Under the pieces are notes generated by a model. That model was given only the letters and a program-made list of their open reading frames with translations, made no database searches and had not been told where the DNA came from. Made by a program: the position numbers and the translations under genes. Of a stretch of DNA of 64,000 nucleotides, positions 17,423-25,831 are shown piece after piece. The stretch's first letter is position 1. Every line of letters starts with the position of its first letter. The DNA is from Hydrogenobacter thermophilus TK-6 (GTDB lineage: Bacteria > Aquificota > Aquificia > Aquificales > Aquificaceae): contig NC_013799.1 of NCBI RefSeq assembly GCF_000010785.1, positions 1,364,001 to 1,428,000 on the forward strand, read 5' to 3'.

Positions 17423-17833
17423 ATGAGGAAGTTGCTGCTTGTAATAGTGCTTTCCCTTGGTTTTGGATGGGGTGGAGAATGGTGGAGCGATCCTGTTGGT
17501 GGACTTGAGGAGGCAAAAAAGGATAGCAAACCAGTAATGTTTTATTTTCATTCGGAACACTGTCCCTACTGCTTGCAGATGGAGACCTTTGTTTTTAGTG
17601 ATGAGAAGGTGTCTAAGTATATGGATAAGTTTGTGGTTATATCCTTAGATATCTACACCCCAACGGGTAGAGCTTGGGCAAGGCGCTTTAATGTATTTGG
17701 CACGCCCACTTTTGTTTTTTATGATCCAAAGAAGGATGCTGTTATAAGTATATCCTTTGGCAGTAAAAGTAAGGAGGATTTTATCAACCTGCTAATGAAA
17801 ACTTGTGAAAAAGCAAACACAAAAAAGTGTTAA
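17423..17833 (+). CDS. Periplasmic thioredoxin-like protein (SoxW-like)
   Basis: The 136-residue protein has a signal peptide (about 1-17, ending GFGWG). Its thioredoxin fold carries the active site CPYC (about residues 48-51 in SEHCPYCLQM) and the cis-proline segment FGTPTFVFYD. This is the DsbD-gamma/SoxW-type pattern. In sox clusters such proteins keep the SoxY/SoxA thiols reduced. It is the first gene of the sox cluster and lies 77 bases upstream of soxY. Gene name is not certain. Confidence 0.82.
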   Translation: MRKLLLVIVLSLGFGWGGEWWSDPVGGLEEAKKDSKPVMFYFHSEHCPYCLQMETFVFSDEKVSKYMDKFVVISLDIYTPTGRAWARRFNVFGTPTFVFYDPKKDAVISISFGSKSKEDFINLLMKTCEKANTKKC

Positions 17834-17910
17834 CAGTCAAGGGAGAGAAAGTAAGGGCTTGTCAGTAATGATGTATTATATTGGTAAGATTTTTTTAAGG
17901 AGGTATAAAG

Positions 17911-18357
17911 ATGGACAGAAGGAGGTTTTTACAGCTCTCCACGGTAAGTATTCTCAGCTTAACCTTCGCACCCGGACTGCTAAAGCAGTCCTTTGGAGCG
18001 TCCAAGCTGGATGAAGAGCTTCAGAAGAGGCTCGGTGTTTCTCTATCCCAGATTAAGGAGTCTCCGGAGGTTAAGCTTCAGGCACCCACCATTGCAGAAT
18101 CCGGTGCCAATGTGCCAGTCAGCGTAGAGTCCGACATACCTGTGGATAAGGTGGACAGTGTGTGGATATTTGTGGACAACAACCCCGTTCCCTGGATAAC
18201 TGACATTAAACTCAGTCCTATGAACGGAAGAGTTTACTTTGCCACTAGAATAAAGATGGGTCAGACTTCCAATGTGAGGGCAATACTCAAAATGAAGGAC
18301 GGCTCTTATCTTATGGCTACCAAAGAGGTCAAAGTCACAGTTGGCGGTTGTGGATAA
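17911..18357 (+). CDS. soxY: Sulfur-carrier protein SoxY
   Basis: This 148-residue protein begins with a twin-arginine signal (MDRRRFLQLSTVSILSLTF) and ends VTVGGCG. The C-terminal GGCG swinging arm carries the cysteine to which sulfur intermediates are bound during thiosulfate oxidation. The SoxY middle domain is the Ig-like fold (VSVESDIPVDKVDSVWIFVDNNP). It has a GGAGGT ribosome-binding site. It forms a complex with SoxZ, encoded 31 bases downstream. Confidence 0.95.
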   Translation: MDRRRFLQLSTVSILSLTFAPGLLKQSFGASKLDEELQKRLGVSLSQIKESPEVKLQAPTIAESGANVPVSVESDIPVDKVDSVWIFVDNNPVPWITDIKLSPMNGRVYFATRIKMGQTSNVRAILKMKDGSYLMATKEVKVTVGGCG

Positions 18358-18388
18358 TAATTTGGTAAAAACTTAAAGGAGGTTAAGC

Positions 18389-18718
18389 ATGGCTGTAGGA
18401 GCTGGAATACTTAGAGTTCCAAAGGAAGCCAAGAAGGGGGAAATAGTCAAAGTGCAGATGGTGATCACTCACCCTATGGAACCCGGCACTAGAAAGGACC
18501 CACAGACGGGTCAGATCATCCCTGCCTACCACCTTACCAAGCTGGAGGTTCTGTTTAATGACAAAACAGTTTCAGTAGTTGATATGGGTGGGGGTGTGAG
18601 CGCCAATCCTTTCATAGGACTCACTTTAAAGGTTGATGAGAGCGGTATAGTAAAGATCGCTTACGAAGACAACAAAGGTGGAAAATGGGAAAAGACTGCA
18701 GAGATAAGAGTTGTTTGA
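18389..18718 (+). CDS. soxZ: SoxZ, partner of SoxY
   Basis: The 109-residue protein matches SoxZ in length and pattern: VITHPMEPGTRKDPQTGQIIPAYHL early and an Ig-like beta sandwich after (ANPFIGLTLKV). It has no signal peptide, as expected since SoxYZ is exported as a complex on the SoxY Tat signal. A GGAGG site lies before ATG 18389. The following soxA starts 15 bases after the stop. Confidence 0.95.
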   Translation: MAVGAGILRVPKEAKKGEIVKVQMVITHPMEPGTRKDPQTGQIIPAYHLTKLEVLFNDKTVSVVDMGGGVSANPFIGLTLKVDESGIVKIAYEDNKGGKWEKTAEIRVV

Positions 18719-18733
18719 TATGGGACCAAAACC

Positions 18734-19495
18734 ATGGGGAAGTGGGTAACAATTATTTTTGTGTTATTTCTTTATGCCATAGCCCAGCAGGAGAATCCGG
18801 CGGAGGAGGTAAAGAAGCAAAAAGAGCTCCTGCTCAAAGAGATGGGCATACTTCCCGGAGATGTTTATGCGGAGCAGGGCAGAGACATGTTTAACAAACC
18901 TATGGGAAATGCAGGCAAGTCGTGCTCTTCCTGCCATGGTCAGGACGGCAGGTATCTGAGGGGAGCTTACGCGCACATGCCCAGGTATTACAAAGACATG
19001 GATGCCGTGGCAGACCTGGATACTAGAATCAAGTACTGCATGGAAAAGTACATGGGTGTGGGTAATGTAAAGCACGACCTTAACTTTAAGAGTATAGCCA
19101 CCTACGTGGCTACCCTTTCCAACGGCATGAAAATGGATGTAAAGCTCACTCATCCAAAAGAGAGGGAGATGTACGAAAAGGGCAGAGAGCTATGGTATGC
19201 AAGAGTGGGTAAGATGGACTTTTCCTGCGCCATATGCCATGACAGTGAAGCAGGTAAAAGGGTTTTCTTGCAAACCGTTGTTGCTGTTAAAGAAGACAAG
19301 GTAGCCACCCACTGGCCTGCCTACAGGTTCTCCAACGACCAGCTCTGGACTATGGAAGACAGAATCAGAGGATGTTTTGGTGACATGAGGGTAGCTCCGC
19401 CGGAGCACTTCCATTGGGCTGTTGTAGCTTTGAATTTGTATCTATCTTACAAGGCAAAGGGGGGTGTAGTAAGGGTTCCCGGATTTATCTACTAA
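18734..19495 (+). CDS. soxA: SoxA-type c cytochrome, copy 1
   Basis: The 253-residue protein has a short signal peptide (about 1-17), two heme c sites (CSSCH at 64-68 and CAICH at 165-169) and the RIRGC segment near 214, where SoxA carries the persulfide-forming cysteine. With SoxX it attaches thiosulfate to SoxY. Between about residues 14 and 169 it is identical to the next gene's product. The ribosome-binding site is weak (GGGA), unlike the GGAGGG of copy 2. Its C-terminal region and one internal patch (170-185) differ from copy 2. Retention of both hemes and the Cys suggests it is functional. Confidence 0.9.
   Translation: MGKWVTIIFVLFLYAIAQQENPAEEVKKQKELLLKEMGILPGDVYAEQGRDMFNKPMGNAGKSCSSCHGQDGRYLRGAYAHMPRYYKDMDAVADLDTRIKYCMEKYMGVGNVKHDLNFKSIATYVATLSNGMKMDVKLTHPKEREMYEKGRELWYARVGKMDFSCAICHDSEAGKRVFLQTVVAVKEDKVATHWPAYRFSNDQLWTMEDRIRGCFGDMRVAPPEHFHWAVVALNLYLSYKAKGGVVRVPGFIY
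18773..19242 (+). repeat. Near-identical soxA block, copy A
   Basis: This 470-base block matches 19574-20043 at a constant offset of 801 bases. The only difference I found is T at 18937 versus C at 19738, a silent His codon change in the first heme motif. A second identical patch spans 19289-19374 against 20090-20175. The 46 bases between them differ completely. Confidence 0.9.
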
Positions 19496-19516
19496 CTGAA
19501 TCAGGAGGGTAAAGGC

Positions 19517-20296
19517 ATGAGAAAGCTTTGGTTCTTGCCCATTTTGCTGGGAGCGGTGGGAGGCGTGAGTCTCTATGCCATAGCCCAGCAGGAGAATCCG
19601 GCGGAGGAGGTAAAGAAGCAAAAAGAGCTCCTGCTCAAAGAGATGGGCATACTTCCCGGAGATGTTTATGCGGAGCAGGGCAGAGACATGTTTAACAAAC
19701 CTATGGGAAATGCAGGCAAGTCGTGCTCTTCCTGCCACGGTCAGGACGGCAGGTATCTGAGGGGAGCTTACGCGCACATGCCCAGGTATTACAAAGACAT
19801 GGATGCCGTGGCAGACCTGGATACTAGAATCAAGTACTGCATGGAAAAGTACATGGGTGTGGGTAATGTAAAGCACGACCTTAACTTTAAGAGTATAGCC
19901 ACCTACGTGGCTACCCTTTCCAACGGCATGAAAATGGATGTAAAGCTCACTCATCCAAAAGAGAGGGAGATGTACGAAAAGGGCAGAGAGCTATGGTATG
20001 CAAGAGTGGGTAAGATGGACTTTTCCTGCGCCATATGCCATGATACCTTTGGAGGACAGAGGATAAGACTCCAAACCCTTGCAAAGGTGAAAGAAGACAA
20101 GGTAGCCACCCACTGGCCTGCCTACAGGTTCTCCAACGACCAGCTCTGGACTATGGAAGACAGAATCAGAGGATGCTACAACCAGATAAGAGTGACCCCT
20201 CCACCCCACTTTAGCTGGCCACAGATCGCCCTTAGCCTTTATATGGCTTATGAGTCCAAAGGTGGCACCATAGAAACGCCGGGATTTGTCAGATGA
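19517..20296 (+). CDS. soxA: SoxA-type c cytochrome, copy 2
   Basis: This 259-residue protein has a longer, better signal peptide (about 1-23, LPILLGAVGGVSLYAIA) and two heme c sites (CSSCH at 70-74 and CAICH at 171-175). The persulfide cysteine is at about 220 (RIRGC). It is expected to act with SoxX as the SoxAX thiosulfate-oxidising cytochrome. It has a good GGAGGG ribosome-binding site. Compared with copy 1 it differs in the signal peptide, in a 16-residue patch after the second heme and in the C-terminal end from residue 221. Which copy pairs with SoxX is not clear from sequence. Confidence 0.92.
   Translation: MRKLWFLPILLGAVGGVSLYAIAQQENPAEEVKKQKELLLKEMGILPGDVYAEQGRDMFNKPMGNAGKSCSSCHGQDGRYLRGAYAHMPRYYKDMDAVADLDTRIKYCMEKYMGVGNVKHDLNFKSIATYVATLSNGMKMDVKLTHPKEREMYEKGRELWYARVGKMDFSCAICHDTFGGQRIRLQTLAKVKEDKVATHWPAYRFSNDQLWTMEDRIRGCYNQIRVTPPPHFSWPQIALSLYMAYESKGGTIETPGFVR
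19574..20043 (+). repeat. Near-identical soxA block, copy B
   Basis: This is the counterpart of 18773-19242, in direct orientation and the same reading frame. The pattern of long identity broken by a divergent patch, with divergent ends, is typical of gene conversion between older tandem paralogues. Confidence 0.9.
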
Positions 20297-20309
20297 GGAG
20301 GGTAGAGAC

Positions 20310-20870
20310 ATGAAGAGGTATCTTGTCCTTTTGGGAAGTTTGGCTCTCTTTGCCTGCGCACCCACACAGCAGGAAAAGCCAAAACCTACACAAGCACCTA
20401 AACCTCCAGCTCAAGCCAAAGCGGAGAGGAAACACACCTTTGAGGAAGACATAAAACAGGATGAAGCGCAGAAGCTATGTTCAAACCCTCAAGGAACAGT
20501 CTCTGCTGATATGGTTTCCAAGTTTTTTGAAGAGCAGAAGAAGCTCATCAAATACCCTGCCAACGGGAAACTGGTGGGGGACTGGAAAAAGGGAGAGCAG
20601 CTTTTTGCCAACACCAGGAAGGGCAACTGCTATGCCTGTCATTGCGCGGACCCCAAAGAGCTTGCCTGTGGCAACATAGGACCTATCCTCAGACACTACG
20701 GCAAGACCCACAACGATGTCAAATACACCTACGAAAAGATATACAACTCCTGGGCTTTTGTACCCTGTAGCATAATGTACAGAGCAGGGGTTCATGGCAT
20801 ACTGACCCCTGAGGAGATAGCGGACATAGTAGCATACCTCCACAGTCCAGAGTCTCCTGTGAATAGGTAA
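20310..20870 (+). CDS. soxX: SoxX, probable lipoprotein c-type cytochrome
   Basis: From ATG 20310 the 186-residue protein starts with a lipoprotein-type signal (MKRYLVLLGSLALFAC, Cys16), then a Pro/Lys-rich linker (about 20-45). The cytochrome domain has the heme site CYACH and SoxX marks: GNIGPILRHYG, YEKIYNSW, PCSIM (heme-ligand Met), GILTPEEIADIVAYLHSPESPVN. Two extra Cys follow the heme motif (CHCADPKELAC). An upstream start at 20286 would put eight residues before the signal and overlaps soxA, so 20310 is preferred. It pairs with one or both SoxA copies. Confidence 0.9.
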   Translation: MKRYLVLLGSLALFACAPTQQEKPKPTQAPKPPAQAKAERKHTFEEDIKQDEAQKLCSNPQGTVSADMVSKFFEEQKKLIKYPANGKLVGDWKKGEQLFANTRKGNCYACHCADPKELACGNIGPILRHYGKTHNDVKYTYEKIYNSWAFVPCSIMYRAGVHGILTPEEIADIVAYLHSPESPVNR

Positions 20871-20884
20871 TATGGAGGTGTAAA

Positions 20885-22642
20885 ATGCAACTTACCAGAA
20901 GGGACTTTCTTGAGCTGGCTATAGTGACAGGAGCTTACCTGAGTATGGACCCTGTTTCCGCTCTGGCAAAGCTAAGAGCAGAAGACCTCATGTCTTTTAA
21001 AAGCCTTGGAAATGTTACCCTGGTGTTCACCACAGACATGCACGCGCATTTAAAACCCCTTTACTTTTCAGAGCCTGTAAACCTAGTCCCACCCAAAGGA
21101 CTTGAGGGGCTTCCCGGATATGTGGCGGGCAGAGACTTTCTGAGAATGTACAAAATAGCTCCCAACACCCTTGAGGCTTACTTTGACAGCTGTGTAAACT
21201 TCCCCGAGCTTGCCAGAAAGTTTGGCAAGATGGGAGGTGGCGAGCACATCACCTGGATAATAAAGTCCATCGTAAACGAGCGTGGCAGGGACAAAGTGCT
21301 TGTCCTTGATGGAGGAGACACTTGGGTCACCACAGCCATAGGTCTCTTTACCGACGGCAAGGCTGTGGTGGACTGGATGAACTACACAGGCTACGACCTT
21401 ATGGTGGGACACTGGGACTTTACCCTCGGAAAGGAGAAGTTCCTGCAAAGGCTCAAAGAGCTCAAGGCTGAGTTCATATCCCAGAATGTGGTGGATGCGG
21501 ACTTTGGAGACCTGATTTTCAAACCTTACTCCATTAGAGAGGTAGGAGGGGTAAAGCTCGGCATAATAGGAAACTCCTTCCCCTTCACACCCATAGCAAA
21601 CCCCAGAGAGTTTGTGGAAGGCTGGAGCTTTGGCGTAAGGGAAGAGCAGATGCAAAAGTTTGTGAATGAGCTAAGAGAAAAGCACAAAGTGGACGCGGTG
21701 ATACTCCTCTCCCACGATGGGCTACCTCTTGATATAGCCTTAGCTAAGAAGGTAAGGGGTATAGACATCATCATCTCAGGACACACCCACGATGTAACGC
21801 CAAGACCGTACTTTGTGGGCAACACCATGATAGTGATAGCTGGATCCCACGGCAAGTATGTGGGTAGGCTGGACCTGGACATAAGGAACGGGAAGATAAG
21901 GAATTACAGGTTTAAGCTCATACCAGTAGCCAGCAACCTTCTGCCCGCGGACAAGGGTGCAAAAGAGCTTATAGAGAAGTGGTATAAACCATACGAGAAA
22001 AAGCTCTCGGAGGAGATAGGTGTGGCGGAAGTGCTCCTCTACAAGAGAGACACCTTCTTCAGCACCTTTGACAGGCTTGTAGGCATGGCAATAGCGGACT
22101 ACTTCCATGGAGTTGACATAGTCACATCCCCCGGCTACAGATGGGGTACTACTGTGCTGCCAGGGCAGAAAATCACGGTGGATGATGTATACGACTTTAC
22201 AGCAATAACTTATCCTAATGTTTACCTGATGAAAAGAACGGGAGAGCAGTTAAAAGCGGTTTGGGAGGATGTGGCAGACAATGTGTTTAACCCAGACCCC
22301 TTCTACCAGCAGGGCGGAGACATGTCAAGGCTTTATAATGTTGAGTACGAAATAGAGATAGGTGCCAAGCAGGGACAGAGAATAAAGAGAGCTTGGATAA
22401 AAGGTAAAGAGCTGGACCCCAAGAAGGAGTATACAGTGGCAGTTTACGGAGGACCAACACCACCACCAGAGACGCTCCTGCCCGATGTCAAACCCATCCC
22501 TGTCTATGACATAGTCATTGATTACATAAGGAAGAAAAGGCACATATATGTTGACCCCACACCTAATGTGAAGGTGCTTGATGCCAAGTATGTGTCTCCG
22601 CTGGAAGGCTTTGGAAAAGGCATGATAAGGAGGAAGGCATGA
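20885..22642 (+). CDS. soxB: SoxB, thiosulfohydrolase
   Basis: The 585-residue protein has a Tat signal (LTRRDFLELAIVTG) and the 5'-nucleotidase/metallophosphatase core: TTDMHAHLKPLY, DGGDTW, GHWDFTLG, LLSHDG and SGHTHD provide the ligands of the dimanganese site. SoxB releases sulfate from the SoxY-bound thiosulfonate. The C-terminal half is the substrate-recognition domain. Length and order of motifs fit SoxB. It has a GGAGG site just upstream and overlaps the next gene by 4 bases. Confidence 0.96.
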   Translation: MQLTRRDFLELAIVTGAYLSMDPVSALAKLRAEDLMSFKSLGNVTLVFTTDMHAHLKPLYFSEPVNLVPPKGLEGLPGYVAGRDFLRMYKIAPNTLEAYFDSCVNFPELARKFGKMGGGEHITWIIKSIVNERGRDKVLVLDGGDTWVTTAIGLFTDGKAVVDWMNYTGYDLMVGHWDFTLGKEKFLQRLKELKAEFISQNVVDADFGDLIFKPYSIREVGGVKLGIIGNSFPFTPIANPREFVEGWSFGVREEQMQKFVNELREKHKVDAVILLSHDGLPLDIALAKKVRGIDIIISGHTHDVTPRPYFVGNTMIVIAGSHGKYVGRLDLDIRNGKIRNYRFKLIPVASNLLPADKGAKELIEKWYKPYEKKLSEEIGVAEVLLYKRDTFFSTFDRLVGMAIADYFHGVDIVTSPGYRWGTTVLPGQKITVDDVYDFTAITYPNVYLMKRTGEQLKAVWEDVADNVFNPDPFYQQGGDMSRLYNVEYEIEIGAKQGQRIKRAWIKGKELDPKKEYTVAVYGGPTPPPETLLPDVKPIPVYDIVIDYIRKKRHIYVDPTPNVKVLDAKYVSPLEGFGKGMIRRKA

Positions 22643-23544
22643 AGATCCTTCCCATTCTTCTTTTCCTTTTGACGCTTTCCTTTGCCGGTGACATTACCAG
22701 CCTGATGTTTCAGACCTACAGGGTAGAGGGTAAAGACTTTCAAAGCGTTGTGGAAGAGCTAAAAGAGAAGCTAAACCAAAGTGATCTTAAGGTTTTGCGC
22801 ACTCTTACCATATCGGAAGCTATAAAAGCCCGAGGAGTGAAGGACTTTCCCAACTACACGGTTCTTCTGGCGTGCGACAGGAAAGAAAAGGAGGACCTGC
22901 TCATAAAAGTGCCCTTCATGAGCAACCTTATCCCATGCTCCGTTGCAGTTTATGAAAACAAAGATGGTAGTGTGTCCATCACTGCAATAAACGAAAAGCC
23001 TTATCTTGAGGCTTTTTCCAAAGAACTATCAAAGGATGATAGAAGACTTATAAGCAAAACCTACATGGAGCTCAGAAGGGTCCTTTCAAGTGTAGGTAAA
23101 TACAAAAAGGCTCACATAAGTAAGGCGCAGATAAGAAAGATAATGTCTCAACTCAAAGGCGTCTTCTTTGAAACTTCAGATACTATAAAGGGTATGAGCT
23201 TTGAAGATGCAAAAACTCTTCTCAAGACAGCTCTTGACGGAGTAAACATGAACATACTGGGTGTTGAAGACATAAGAAAAGAGACTCCTAAGTACTCTTT
23301 CATGCTTGCATGCAACCTCACTTACGGAGAGAAAATCTTAAGAGAGTTTCCCCACTTTGGAACCTTAGCACCTTGCAGGGTCTACCTGTATGAGAAACCC
23401 GACGGTAGCGTGGGTGTAGGCTACATAAACATTCAAACACTTATAAAACTTTACGGAAAGCATCTTCACAGAGATGCGGTGGAAGTCTTTGAAAAGGCAG
23501 ATAGAGACATAAAGTCCGCCATAAAGGAAGTCAAGGGAGAGTAG
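22639..23544 (+). CDS. Exported protein with two DUF302 domains
   Basis: This 301-residue protein has a signal peptide (about 1-16, LLTLSFAG). Its two halves repeat the same pattern: NYTVLLACD...PFMSNLIPCSVAVYENKDGSVSI and KYSFMLACN...PHFGTLAPCRVYLYEKPDGSVGV. This matches DUF302, whose members sit in sulfur-oxidation gene clusters and may bind sulfur compounds. Each half keeps a Cys in LAC and another in the PC segment. It overlaps soxB by 4 bases and is followed by the metallo-hydrolase, so a role in thiosulfate metabolism is likely but untested. Confidence 0.8.
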   Translation: MKILPILLFLLTLSFAGDITSLMFQTYRVEGKDFQSVVEELKEKLNQSDLKVLRTLTISEAIKARGVKDFPNYTVLLACDRKEKEDLLIKVPFMSNLIPCSVAVYENKDGSVSITAINEKPYLEAFSKELSKDDRRLISKTYMELRRVLSSVGKYKKAHISKAQIRKIMSQLKGVFFETSDTIKGMSFEDAKTLLKTALDGVNMNILGVEDIRKETPKYSFMLACNLTYGEKILREFPHFGTLAPCRVYLYEKPDGSVGVGYINIQTLIKLYGKHLHRDAVEVFEKADRDIKSAIKEVKGE

Positions 23545-23546
23545 GG

Positions 23547-24509
23547 ATGGCTCTCTTACTGAGCCTGATACTTATCTTTTCCTTTAGCTTTTCGCAGGTC
23601 AGTGTTAGACAAACCTTGAAAGAAATACAGCCGGGTATTTATGGTGTTTTTGGCACATACGAGCAGGTGAGTAAGAAGAACAGGGGTTTTATCTCCAACG
23701 CCTACTTTGTGGTTACAAAAGACGGTGTGATAGTTTTTGACGCTCTTAGCACCTACAGGCTGGGTAGGGAGCTTATTGAAAGTATAAGGAGCATAACCAA
23801 AAAACCAATAAAGTACCTTGTAGTGTCTCACTACCATACGGACCACTTTTATGGAGCCAAAGCTCTCAAAGATGCTGGAGCTATCTTAGTTGCTCATCCC
23901 TGGTCTTACGAGTATCTATCCGGTGAAGAGAGCCAGAGGATGTTTATGGCGAGGAAAGAGCTCCTTGGCAGAGAGCTTGAAGGCACAAAACTTTTGCCAC
24001 CTGACATAACAACCTCTTCATCTTTGACCATACATCTGGGGAGTGAAAAGTTTGAGGTTCACCACTGGTGCAGGGCACACACCAACGGAGATATAGTTAT
24101 GTACATGCCATCAAAGAGGGTACTCTTTGCGGGCGACCTGGTATTTGGAGGAAGAGTGCCTTTTCTTGGCTCTGGCAACTCAAAAACATGGCTGGAGTGT
24201 CTTGACAGGATTATACAGATAAAGCCACAGATTCTTCTTCCCGGTCATGGTCCCTATCTGAGAGGAGAGAAAGAGATAGAAAAACAGGTTATGTGGACAA
24301 GACAGTACATACAGGACATAAGAAGCGTTGTGAAGAAGCTTTACGAAGAGGGGCTTAGCGTGGAGGAGGTCAGAAACAGAGCCAACGAGGAGATGCTTAG
24401 GATAAACCCCGAGTATGCACAGGTGGGAGCCTTCTTTGATGTGAACCCTGTAAATGCCTACTATGTATACTTTGAGGTAGAAAGGGAGCTTTTGGAAAAT
24501 TCCAGGTAA
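23547..24509 (+). CDS. Metallo-beta-lactamase-fold hydrolase (SoxH-like)
   Basis: The 320-residue protein has a signal peptide (about 1-16) and the metallo-beta-lactamase zinc motif HYHTDHFYG (residues about 92-100). Further ligands appear in WCRAHTNGD (His), FAGDLVF (Asp) and LPGHGPY (His). Homologues called SoxH are found at the end of sox clusters, where their substrate is unknown. It starts two bases after the DUF302 gene stop, so it belongs to the same transcript. Confidence 0.87.
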   Translation: MALLLSLILIFSFSFSQVSVRQTLKEIQPGIYGVFGTYEQVSKKNRGFISNAYFVVTKDGVIVFDALSTYRLGRELIESIRSITKKPIKYLVVSHYHTDHFYGAKALKDAGAILVAHPWSYEYLSGEESQRMFMARKELLGRELEGTKLLPPDITTSSSLTIHLGSEKFEVHHWCRAHTNGDIVMYMPSKRVLFAGDLVFGGRVPFLGSGNSKTWLECLDRIIQIKPQILLPGHGPYLRGEKEIEKQVMWTRQYIQDIRSVVKKLYEEGLSVEEVRNRANEEMLRINPEYAQVGAFFDVNPVNAYYVYFEVERELLENSR

Positions 24510-24527
24510 TTCTCTATAATATTGGTT

Positions 24528-24887
24528 ATGCAGGACTGCATCTTTTGTAAGATAGTTGCTAAAGAGATACCGTCAAAGGGCGTTTATGAGGATGAGCTGG
24601 TTTATGCCTTTCATGACATTAACCCTGTAGCTCCTGTCCATATACTCATCGTTCCCAAGAGGCACATACTGGGCATTCAGGAGATGGAGCAAGAGCATGA
24701 GAAAGAAGTGGGCCATATGTTCTATGTGGCAAAACTCATAGCTCAAAAGCTGGGACTTGCACCGGATGAGAACCTAAACAGAGGCTACAGGCTTGTTTTT
24801 AATGTGGGAAAAGACGCAGGACAGAGCGTCTTTCACCTTCACCTTCACCTCATAGGCGGTAGGCACATGAGCTGGCCACCTGGATGA
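24528..24887 (+). CDS. HIT-family nucleotide-binding protein
   Basis: The 119-residue protein begins QDCIFCKIVAKEIPS and ends with the histidine triad HLHLHLIGG, the hallmark of HINT/HIT hydrolases that cleave AMP from amides. An upstream TTG would add two residues; ATG 24528 is preferred. A TATAAT box lies at 24515-24520, only 7 bases before the ATG, and no Shine-Dalgarno site is seen, so it may be leaderless. Confidence 0.9.
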   Translation: MQDCIFCKIVAKEIPSKGVYEDELVYAFHDINPVAPVHILIVPKRHILGIQEMEQEHEKEVGHMFYVAKLIAQKLGLAPDENLNRGYRLVFNVGKDAGQSVFHLHLHLIGGRHMSWPPG

Positions 24888-25831
24888 AAAGTTTTAGAGA
24901 TTTTATGGAGGAGCGCGTCAGGGAGTATTACCTTCAAAGAAAGGTAGGGGATGACTTTTTTACAGCGCCTGAGCTGGACAGATCCTTTGGAAGAGCTCTT
25001 TCGGACCACCTTTACCAATTTGTAAGGCACGCGGATAATCCCCTAATCTTAGAACTGGGGGGTGGCAACGGGAGTCTTGCCTACGATATTCTAAGCTTTT
25101 TTAGAGAAAAAGATAACAAGTTATACGGGAAACTGACTTACTATATATACGAAGAGAGTCCTACATTGGTCAGCTTGCAAAAAAATAGATTAAGAGAGTT
25201 TGAGGGGAAGGTCTTTTGGACGCAGGAGCTCATCACCGAGGCAGACATTGTCCTCTCCAATGAATTCTTTGATTGCTTGCCAGTCCATGTTATCAAAGGG
25301 AGAAAGGAGCTTTATGTGGATGATGGTAGAGCCATATGGGAAGATATAACAGATGAAAGAACACTCACCTTTTTGGATAGGATGGGGTACAGTGCTTTGG
25401 GTCAGGTGATAGAGGTGTGCCTTGACTGTATAGATTTGCTCAGGCGTCTTTCAAATATAGTGAGAGGATACCACATAGTCATAGATTACGGGTATACTTC
25501 AGAAGAGATAGCTAAGTATCCAAACGGCACGGTTGTGGGCTACAAGGCTCACAGAGTAGTTATGGATGTATTAAAGGAAGCACCACCTTTTGATATGAGT
25601 GCCATGGTGAACTTTTCCGCTCTTGTTGAGTACGGTAAGGATTTTGGGCTTTTAAGTGTGTCCTTTCAGAATATGAGAGAGTTTTTACTGTCTTCGTCTA
25701 CCTTTTTGGAAGAGTTAGAAAAACTGAGTTTATCCGAAAAAGCCGAAGACATAGAGAGGCTTTCCCGCCTAAAAACTATGCTGATCAGTATGGGAGAGAG
25801 GTTTAAGGTGCTCATTCAGAAAAAGCTCTGA
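24884..25831 (+). CDS. SAM-dependent methyltransferase, MidA/NDUFAF7-like
   Basis: The 315-residue protein has the MidA start pattern (FRDFMEERVREYYLQRKVGDDFFTAPEL), a SAM site (ELGGGNGSLAYDI) and the SNEFFDCLPVHV motif of the family. The mitochondrial member methylates an Arg of a complex I subunit; bacterial targets are not established. A complex I-type NuoH is encoded in this window at 51050-52060, which is suggestive only. It overlaps the HIT gene by 4 bases and abuts the convergent gene stop exactly (25831/25832). Confidence 0.83.
   Translation: MKSFRDFMEERVREYYLQRKVGDDFFTAPELDRSFGRALSDHLYQFVRHADNPLILELGGGNGSLAYDILSFFREKDNKLYGKLTYYIYEESPTLVSLQKNRLREFEGKVFWTQELITEADIVLSNEFFDCLPVHVIKGRKELYVDDGRAIWEDITDERTLTFLDRMGYSALGQVIEVCLDCIDLLRRLSNIVRGYHIVIDYGYTSEEIAKYPNGTVVGYKAHRVVMDVLKEAPPFDMSAMVNFSALVEYGKDFGLLSVSFQNMREFLLSSSTFLEELEKLSLSEKAEDIERLSRLKTMLISMGERFKVLIQKKL

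Noticed and set aside
18764-19954. Long minus-strand open frames opposite both soxA copies
   Set aside because: They are antisense shadows of the conserved soxA block and duplicate only because the block is repeated. They lack ribosome-binding sites and protein-like features.
18734-20296. Tandem soxA as an assembly duplication
   Set aside because: Signal peptides, a 46-base internal patch, C-termini and ribosome-binding sites all differ, so two real genes are more likely.
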